From NCBI RefSeq assembly GCF_024055795.1, contig NZ_JAMXMY010000017.1, positions 1-64,000 on the forward strand: DNA of 64,000 nt. The letters run 5' to 3'. Source of the DNA: Actinoallomurus purpureus (GTDB lineage Bacteria > Actinomycetota > Actinomycetes > Streptosporangiales > Streptosporangiaceae). A program made the translations under genes and the position numbers. Positions within the stretch are counted from its first letter, which is position 1. The number at the start of each line of letters is the position of its first letter. Positions 58,784-64,000 of the stretch are shown here, in pieces. The notes under the pieces were generated by a model that made no database searches, was not told the origin of the DNA, and worked only from the letters and a program-made list of their open reading frames with translations.

Positions 58784-58864
58784 CACTTCTTCGGGGGAGG
58801 ATCGAGATTGGGCGCTGAGCGGGACGCAGGTGGACTGAGATCGTCTGGTGCGAGAGGTGTCCGC

Positions 58865-59116
58865 ATGACCTCCACGCAGTTGGTCCAGCAGGCCGACGTA
58901 CGAGATCCGGTGGTCGGGCGGCTCCTTCGGGAGTTCCCCTCGATCGCCCGCGACGCCGTGGAGCGCTGCGTCTGCGACGTGCGGCTGCGCGCCCGGCATC
59001 TGGGGGTCGACCTGACGCCGAGGCTCGTCGAGGCGGTCGCGCGCGAGCATCTGATGTCGATGATCAAGTCGGAACCACCGTCGGGACGCCGACCCGAACC
59101 CCTGTCGGGCGAGTAG
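58865..59116 (+). CDS. Small three-helix protein of unknown function
   Basis: 83 residues. Predicted helices VGRLLREFPSIARDAVERCV, RLRARHLGVDLTPRLVEAVA and REHLMSMI; the pattern resembles the three-helix DUF3562 type but I cannot confirm it. GAGAGG precedes the ATG. It stands alone, 81 bases after the cytochrome gene. Confidence 0.6.
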   Translation: MTSTQLVQQADVRDPVVGRLLREFPSIARDAVERCVCDVRLRARHLGVDLTPRLVEAVAREHLMSMIKSEPPSGRRPEPLSGE

Positions 59117-59354
59117 GGTGAGTGGCCGGACACTGGACCACTAATCCCTCGCGTACCCGTCACGGGCGCGCATCGGGACGTACTCCGAAAAGGTAGACCG
59201 TGAGCGACCTGCGCGAGGTGGGCCTGCGCGCCCCCGCGGACGCCGCTTCCCGAGCGTGTCCCGCGAATCCGGCAATCAGGCGAGGTCGATCGGTGCGCGA
59301 GCCCGTCGGCGGGCCTCTCCGTACCATCGGCGCGTCCTTCCGCGGGGAGGCCGC

Positions 59355-60854
59355 ATGACACGGCGTTCCGCCCCGCCGCCGGACGCCGTGTTCGCCGAGA
59401 TGCTCCGCGCCGCCCGCGAGCTCCTGGCCGTACGCAGCCCGCTCGACGCCGAGCTCATCGTCAGCGAGATGCTCGGCACCTGGTGGGGGAAACGGCTCGC
59501 GCACGACGACGTCGAGAAGGTCATCGGGGAGGCGCTGGTCGACCACGCCGCCATGGCAGGCACACCGGCGGCGCTGGCCCTCCTCACCGGCATCGCCGGC
59601 CTGGGCACGGCGCGCCAGGCCGCCAAGGCCGAGCGGGCCGCGCTGCCGCTCATGCGGGCCGGGGTCGCCCGCCCGGGCTGGGCCGACCGTGTCGGCGTGG
59701 TCGTCTCCGAGGAGTGCCACGTCTCCCGTGACGTCTACGAGGACCAGGACTCCATCGTCTGCATCTACACCTACGGCGGCGAGGAGCGCCACGCGCTGGT
59801 CGTGGTGATCGACCACAACGAGCGCGGCATGGTGACCGACGCGTGGGTGTCCTCGCAGGTGGACAAGCTGCTCGGCTACTGCCGCAAGGAGGCCGAGGAG
59901 AACCCCCTGATGCGATTCGAGCCGATCCCCGCGGCGCAGGCCCGCGCGCGGCTGGAGAGGGCGCTCGCCGTCACGGACGACACCGAGGACCCGCCGGTCA
60001 AGGAGACCTTCGGCAACTACCACGCGTTCGTACGGGCCCGGGTGCGCGCGCTGCCGCCCGGCGGCCACTCCACCGTCCCGCCCGTCTACGGCCACGACCG
60101 CCGGGCCACGATGGCGGCGCAGTTCCTCGCCTCCGACGAGGCCGAGGAGCTGTCGGACCGGTCCGCGGCGAGCCGCTGCGTCGACCGCATCATCGACTAC
60201 GGCTGCGACCACGACTTCGGCCGCCCGCTCCGGGTCAGCCCGATCAAGTGCGAGACGTTCCTGCTGCACTGGCTGCCGCGCAAGGTGATGCTGTCGCCGG
60301 AGGAGCAGGAGGCGATGCCGCACGTGCTCGCGGCCTGGGTACGGTGGGCGAGCAAGCGGACCGGGCTGCCCGAGGAGGGCGTCCGCCAGACCCTCGACAA
60401 GGTCTGGGACATCACCGGCAAGTTCGCCAAGGCGTACCGCGACCCGACCACGTTCGGGCTCGACCGGGAGCTCGTCGGGCGACTGCTGCCGGACGGCGAC
60501 CTGGAGGCCCTCGCCCGGCGGGCGTTCGCGTTCCCGTTCCTGACGGGCGGGAACGCCGACATCGACCTGTACCGCCTCGACCCGTCCGTCGACGAGGACC
60601 GGCGCCGGCTGCTGGAGTTCGAGCACCCGGACGCCGACCCGGCGCACATCGAGGCCCATCTCCGGCTCGCCGCCCGCATCTGGGACGGTGACCCGCCGCA
60701 GCTGTGGACGGTGGCCGAGCGCCTGCTCGACCGGGGACACGATCGTCACTCCATCCTGCACCGGTTCATGGCGATCCTCCGCGAGACCGACGGGGATCCC
60801 CGGGCGCTTCGCGCCGCGCTGCTGGCGTTGCGCGACGCCCCCGACCTCTCCTGA
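59355..60854 (+). CDS. Large conserved-looking protein of unknown function
   Basis: 499 residues, cytosolic. A helical N terminus (AARELLAVRSPLDAELIVSE, MLGTWWGKRLAHDDV) is followed by a beta segment with several acidic and Cys residues (VVSEECHVSRDVYEDQDSIV, RHALVVVIDHNERGMVTDAW), then a mainly helical C-terminal half with DYGCDHDFGRPLRVSPIKCE, FLLHWLPRKVMLSPEE and VRQTLDKVWDITGKFAKAYR. No motif I can assign to an enzyme class. GGGGAGG before the ATG makes the start good. Similar unnamed proteins are common in actinobacteria. Confidence 0.7.
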   Translation: MTRRSAPPPDAVFAEMLRAARELLAVRSPLDAELIVSEMLGTWWGKRLAHDDVEKVIGEALVDHAAMAGTPAALALLTGIAGLGTARQAAKAERAALPLMRAGVARPGWADRVGVVVSEECHVSRDVYEDQDSIVCIYTYGGEERHALVVVIDHNERGMVTDAWVSSQVDKLLGYCRKEAEENPLMRFEPIPAAQARARLERALAVTDDTEDPPVKETFGNYHAFVRARVRALPPGGHSTVPPVYGHDRRATMAAQFLASDEAEELSDRSAASRCVDRIIDYGCDHDFGRPLRVSPIKCETFLLHWLPRKVMLSPEEQEAMPHVLAAWVRWASKRTGLPEEGVRQTLDKVWDITGKFAKAYRDPTTFGLDRELVGRLLPDGDLEALARRAFAFPFLTGGNADIDLYRLDPSVDEDRRRLLEFEHPDADPAHIEAHLRLAARIWDGDPPQLWTVAERLLDRGHDRHSILHRFMAILRETDGDPRALRAALLALRDAPDLS

Positions 60855-60876
60855 GGGCCCGCTCCGGCCGCTAGGC

Positions 60877-60899
60877 TTGACTGGTACACCTGTACCAGT
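60877..60899 (+). promoter_or_regulatory. Promoter with palindromic operator before the TetR gene
   Basis: TTGACT (60877-60882) overlaps ACTGGTACA-CC-TGTACCAGT (60880-60899), a perfect nine-base dyad. A dimeric TetR bound here would block the -35 box, so self-repression is likely. Confidence 0.65.
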
Positions 60900-60911
60900 T
60901 CTGGAGAGGTC

Positions 60912-61031
60912 ATGGACCGGGCCACACCCACACCGCCCCGCGGGCGTGCGAAGGGCGCGGCGGGCGAGCCGGACGGGCCGGACACCGGCCGGACGGAGAG
61001 GGGCGTCCGGTGCGACCCGGGCGGCGCCTGA
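60912..61031 (+). CDS. Possible 39-residue leader ORF overlapping tetR
   Basis: ATG with GGAGAGG eight bases upstream, better than any site before the TetR GTG. It encodes a Pro/Gly/Arg-rich 39-residue peptide and stops 21 bases inside tetR, in another frame. It may couple translation to tetR, or it may be the true tetR start cut off by a one-base change. Confidence 0.35.
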   Translation: MDRATPTPPRGRAKGAAGEPDGPDTGRTERGVRCDPGGA

Positions 61032-61795
61032 AGACGCTCGGCGGGCGTGCAGGCGACCCGGTCGCCGGGCCCGGGGCGGGCCGGCCGGAGCCGGCGCAGG
61101 CGCGCGGACGGCAACGCAAGGAGGCGCTGCTCGACGCCGCCGTCGACCTCCTCGAGACGGGTGGGTTCACCCAGGTGACCCACCGGGCCGTGGCCGACCG
61201 GGCCGCACTGCCCCTGGCCGCGACCACGTACTACTTCCGCTCCCTTGAGGACCTGCTGGCGCAGGCGTTCGCCCGGCTCGTCGAACGCGACGTGGCGGCG
61301 ATGCGGGGACGGGTGCGGCCTGTCGCCGACCCCGAGCCGGTCGCGGTCGCCGACGCCGTCGTCAGCGCCCTGGCCCCCGGGGACGAAGCGGAGCGGAGCC
61401 GCCAGCTGGCCTTGTGGGAGCTGTACTTCCAGGTCGGCCGCGAGCCCGCGCTCCGGTCGTTCGCGCGGGCCTGGACCGACGGCTGCCACAAGATCGTCGC
61501 CGAAGTGCTCGAGAAGTGCGGCCACCCGCACTCCCCGGTGGACGTCGACATCCTCGTCGCCACGATCGAGGGGATGATCGCCCGGGATCTGGTCGAGGCG
61601 CGGCCGGGTGCGATCCAGACGATGGTGGACACGGTCGCGCGGCTGCTGCCCGCCTTGCGGGTGATGGCCTCGCGGGAGTCCGCGTCACGGGAGCCCGCGT
61701 CACCCGAGTCCGCGTCACCGGGGTCCGCGTCACCGGGGTCCGCGTCACCGGGGTCCGCGTCGCGGCCGGTTCCGGTCGAGAGTTCCCGCCCCTGA
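61010..61795 (+). CDS. TetR-family regulator
   Basis: About 261 residues. The helix-turn-helix starts near residue 33 ([54 protein letters not shown]), followed by a TetR C-terminal domain ([20 protein letters not shown]). The first 30 residues are Gly/Arg/Pro-rich and the last 40 are a Ser/Ala/Pro repeat coded by 15-bp DNA repeats; neither belongs to the fold. The GTG lacks a ribosome site. It may regulate the 5-oxoproline genes that follow on the same strand, as well as itself. Confidence 0.85.
   Translation: MRPGRRLKTLGGRAGDPVAGPGAGRPEPAQARGRQRKEALLDAAVDLLETGGFTQVTHRAVADRAALPLAATTYYFRSLEDLLAQAFARLVERDVAAMRGRVRPVADPEPVAVADAVVSALAPGDEAERSRQLALWELYFQVGREPALRSFARAWTDGCHKIVAEVLEKCGHPHSPVDVDILVATIEGMIARDLVEARPGAIQTMVDTVARLLPALRVMASRESASREPASPESASPGSASPGSASPGSASRPVPVESSRP
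61681..61755 (+). repeat. Five 15-bp repeats at the tetR 3' end
   Basis: Unit GCGTCACCGGGGTCC. The last three copies are identical, the first two diverged, with degenerate copies on both sides. Encodes (S)PGSA/(S)PESA-type pentapeptides. Confidence 0.9.
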
Positions 61796-61841
61796 GGGGA
61801 GACATGGGCGGCGGACGCGCTCCAAACGGCGTCCAGCGGGC

Positions 61842-62648
61842 ATGAACCTTGCCATGACGACCATGGATCGACCCGCGATCCTCACCCCCTCCCAGGCCCG
61901 TGAGGTGTTCCGGACCGGTGAGACACCGGTGACCACGAGCGGCTGGTGCCGCGGTTACGTCCAGGCGAACCTCCTCGCCGTCCCCCGCGACCTGGCCTTC
62001 GAGGCGCTGCTGTTCGCGGTGCGCAACCCCGCGGCCTGCCCGATCCTGGAGGTCACCGATCCCGGCGACCCGTACGCCCGCGAGGTGGCAGCCGCCGATC
62101 TGCGCACCGACCTGCCCGCCTACCGCGTCTACCAGGACGGCGCGCTCGTCGCCGAGGCGCCCGACGCCACGGAGTACTGGCGGGACGACCTCGTCGCCTT
62201 CCTGATCGGGTGCAGCTTCACGTTCGAGACGGCGCTCGCGACCGCGGGCGTGCCCTTGCGCCATATCGAGCAGGGCCGGAACGTCCCCATGTACGTCACG
62301 TCGCGGCAGTGCCGCCCGGCCGGGCGGCTGTCCGGCCCGCTGGTGGTGTCGATGCGCCCCATCCCCGCCGACCTGGTCGACGTCGCGATCGAGGTGACCG
62401 CGCGCTATCCGGCGATGCACGGCGCCCCGGTGCACGTCGGCGACCCCGCCGAGCTCGGAATCGCGTCGCTCGCGGTCCCGCAGTTCGGGGACGCGGTCGC
62501 GTTCGAGCCGGGGGACGTGCCGGTCTTCTGGGCGTGCGGCGTCACCCCGCAGGCGGTGGTGATGGCGAGTGCCCCGCCGTTCGCCATCACGCACGCGCCG
62601 GGCAGGATGCTGATCACCGATCGTTCGGATGAGAGTGTGGCAGGGTGA
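61842..62648 (+). CDS. Putative hydro-lyase (DUF1445/D-glutamate cyclase-like)
   Basis: 268 residues, cytosolic. [20 protein letters not shown] and [40 protein letters not shown] and [20 protein letters not shown] are the conserved blocks of DUF1445, whose members are annotated as hydro-lyases or D-glutamate cyclases. It directly precedes pxpA (overlap of four bases), a frequent arrangement that suggests it feeds 5-oxoproline or a related compound to the oxoprolinase. In-frame ATGs four and seven codons later are alternative starts. Confidence 0.87.
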   Translation: MNLAMTTMDRPAILTPSQAREVFRTGETPVTTSGWCRGYVQANLLAVPRDLAFEALLFAVRNPAACPILEVTDPGDPYAREVAAADLRTDLPAYRVYQDGALVAEAPDATEYWRDDLVAFLIGCSFTFETALATAGVPLRHIEQGRNVPMYVTSRQCRPAGRLSGPLVVSMRPIPADLVDVAIEVTARYPAMHGAPVHVGDPAELGIASLAVPQFGDAVAFEPGDVPVFWACGVTPQAVVMASAPPFAITHAPGRMLITDRSDESVAG

Positions 62649-63388
62649 TCGACCTCAATGCCGACCTGGGCGAGGGATTCGGGCCGTGGCGGCTCGGCGA
62701 CGACCTGGCCCTCATGTCCGTCATCACCAGCGCGAACGTCGCCTGCGGTTTCCACGCCGGAGATCCGCTGATCCTCCGACGCACGTGCGCGGCGGCCGTC
62801 GAGCGCGATGTGGTGATCGGCGCCCAGGTCTCCTACCGGGATCTGGCCGGATTCGGCCGCCGGGAGATGGACGTCGCCCCGGAGGAGCTGACCGCGGAGG
62901 TGCTCTACCAGATCGCCGCGCTCGACGGCATCGCCCGCGCCGAGGGCGGCCGGGTGCGCTACGTCAAGCCGCACGGCGCGCTGTACAACCGGATCGTGCG
63001 CGACCCGGTCCAGGCCGGGGCGGTGGCCTCCGCCATCGCCGCGTACGACCCGTCGCTGCCGGTGCTGACCCTTCCCGGCTCCGCCCTGCACCAGGTGACG
63101 GACCTGACGATCGTCCACGAGGCCTTCGCCGACCGTGCCTACACCCCGGCGGGCGCTCTGGTCTCCCGGCGGGAGCCGGGCGCGGTGATCCACGACGTCG
63201 AACGGGTGACGCGACGGGCGTTGCGGATGGCCGTCGACGGCGTGGTCGAGGCGGTCGACGGCACCGAGGTGCGCCTCGACGCCCGGTCGATCTGCCTGCA
63301 CGGCGACACGCCGGGCGCGGTGGAGCTGGCCCGCTCGGTACGGGAGGCCCTGGAGAAGGCGGGTGTGAGCGTGGAGCCGTTCGCTTGA
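62645..63388 (+). CDS. pxpA: 5-oxoprolinase subunit A (LamB/YcsF family)
   Basis: 247 residues. Opens [19 protein letters not shown] and has [32 protein letters not shown] and [13 protein letters not shown], the signatures of the LamB/YcsF family. With PxpB and PxpC it opens 5-oxoproline to glutamate at the cost of ATP. GTG start in a four-base overlap with the hydro-lyase gene; its stop overlaps the pxpB start by four bases. Confidence 0.93.
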   Translation: MIDLNADLGEGFGPWRLGDDLALMSVITSANVACGFHAGDPLILRRTCAAAVERDVVIGAQVSYRDLAGFGRREMDVAPEELTAEVLYQIAALDGIARAEGGRVRYVKPHGALYNRIVRDPVQAGAVASAIAAYDPSLPVLTLPGSALHQVTDLTIVHEAFADRAYTPAGALVSRREPGAVIHDVERVTRRALRMAVDGVVEAVDGTEVRLDARSICLHGDTPGAVELARSVREALEKAGVSVEPFA

Positions 63389-64000
63389 GCGCCGGCGGCG
63401 GGATCGAGGGCGCGGACCGCGCCGGCGGCGATGTGGCGGCCGATCCGGGGGCGGGCGACGGGGTCGAGGGGGCCCGCGGTGCCGAGAGCGGCCAGGGCGG
63501 CTTCGCGAACGCACCGAAGCCGGACGACGGGGTCGAAGAGCCAATCGGAGCCGAGAGCGGGCGCGGCGGCGTCGTGAACGCCCCGGAGGCGGGCGAGGAG
63601 ATCGCGAAGCGCGGTGGAGCCGGGAGCGGGCGTGTCGGCGGCGTCGGGGAGGTCCGGCGAGCGGGCGACGCCGCGCTCCTGATCGAGACGGACGCGCCGC
63701 ACCGGCTGCACACGGCGGTGCGGGGGCTCGCCCGGCCGGAGATCGTGGACGTCATCCCCGGCGAGCGCACGGTCCTGGTGACGACGCGCCCCGGAACCGA
63801 CCTGGCCCGGCTCGACGGGCTGCTGCGGGACCTGCCGCTGCCCGAGGCGACGGAGGCGGGCGGGGAGCCGCTGCGGATCCCGGTCGTGTACGACGGGCCG
63901 GACCTGGAGGAGGTCGCCTCGCTCACCGGCCTGTCCGCGGACGAGGTCGTCGAACGCCACGCCGCCGCCGACTACGTCGTGGCCTACCTCGGCTTCTCCC
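63385..64000 (+). CDS. pxpB: 5-oxoprolinase subunit B, start of gene (runs off the window)
   Basis: About 205 residues are visible. The PxpB/allophanate hydrolase subunit 1 domain begins near residue 94 with VRRAGDAALLIETD, and continues with RPEIVDVIPGERTVLVTTRP, LRIPVVYDGPDLEEVASLTG and HAAADYVVAYLGFS. Before it lies an unusual extension of about 90 residues made of three imperfect 23-residue repeats rich in Gly, Ala and Glu. The TTG start overlaps the pxpA stop (TTGA); later GTG codons could also serve. The rest of the gene is outside the window. Confidence 0.82.
   Translation, partial: MSAGGGIEGADRAGGDVAADPGAGDGVEGARGAESGQGGFANAPKPDDGVEEPIGAESGRGGVVNAPEAGEEIAKRGGAGSGRVGGVGEVRRAGDAALLIETDAPHRLHTAVRGLARPEIVDVIPGERTVLVTTRPGTDLARLDGLLRDLPLPEATEAGGEPLRIPVVYDGPDLEEVASLTGLSADEVVERHAAADYVVAYLGFS
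63457..63663 (+). repeat. Three imperfect 69-bp repeats at the pxpB 5' end
   Basis: Copies start near 63457, 63526 and 63595. The first two keep GACGGGGTCGA, GCCGAGAGCGG and the NAP codons; the third is more diverged. The frame is kept. Confidence 0.65.

Overview
The window is very GC-rich and densely coded, with GTG and TTG starts and many 4-base stop/start overlaps. Gene content points to a mycelial actinobacterium, most likely of the Streptosporangiales (Streptosporangium, Actinomadura or Thermomonospora type). The main evidence is a fasR-fabD-fabH-acpP-fabF-accD fatty-acid operon followed by a DUF3145 gene, parC and parE near a HrdB-type principal sigma factor, a DUF5998 operon, and an actinobacterial GNAT/acyl-CoA synthetase fusion. 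This placement rests on recognising families by eye and was not tested by a database search.

Layout. 0.2-2.4 kb: a secreted alpha/beta hydrolase coupled to a membrane acyltransferase. 2.5-8.7 kb: the FasR regulator and the type II fatty-acid synthase operon, ending in a strong terminator. 8.9-11.5 kb: DUF3145, a small lipoprotein, and apolipoprotein N-acyltransferase. 11.6-16.3 kb: a compact locus encoding an S8 protease, an ECF sigma factor, a small beta-rich protein and a TPR-CHAT (caspase-like) protease. This is the best candidate in the window for a poorly described system. 16.4-23.9 kb: DUF2203, a DUF5998/phosphodiesterase/rhodanese operon, a GNAT/acyl-CoA synthetase fusion and a PfkB kinase.

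24-46.7 kb is an accessory, partly decaying region around parC. It holds a RecQ-like helicase with a phosphoribosyltransferase tail and a TnpB element with a one-base frameshift and a probable guide-RNA end. A second, truncated TnpB is fused in frame to an FMN-dependent hydroxyacid oxidase. Three broken regulators (MarR, RsbW-like ATPase and a TPR protein carrying an insertion of about 260 bp) are also here. So are a TetR/MFS efflux pair with matching operators, a two-component system, peptidase E and an ArsR/MMPL operon.

46.8-58.8 kb returns to core genes: parE, an ABC-2 exporter, DUF7455, yaaA, the principal sigma factor, a PAS-GAF-SpoIIE phosphatase, a base-excision repair protein and a YedY/cytochrome b pair. 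58.8-64 kb: two proteins of unknown function, a TetR regulator with a palindromic operator, and a 5-oxoproline-use operon (DUF1445 hydro-lyase, pxpA, start of pxpB) that runs off the window.

A recurring oddity is tandem DNA repeats whose unit is a multiple of three, placed at the ends of, or inside, otherwise ordinary genes: acyltransferase N terminus, phosphodiesterase N terminus, GNAT insert, TetR C terminus and PxpB N terminus.
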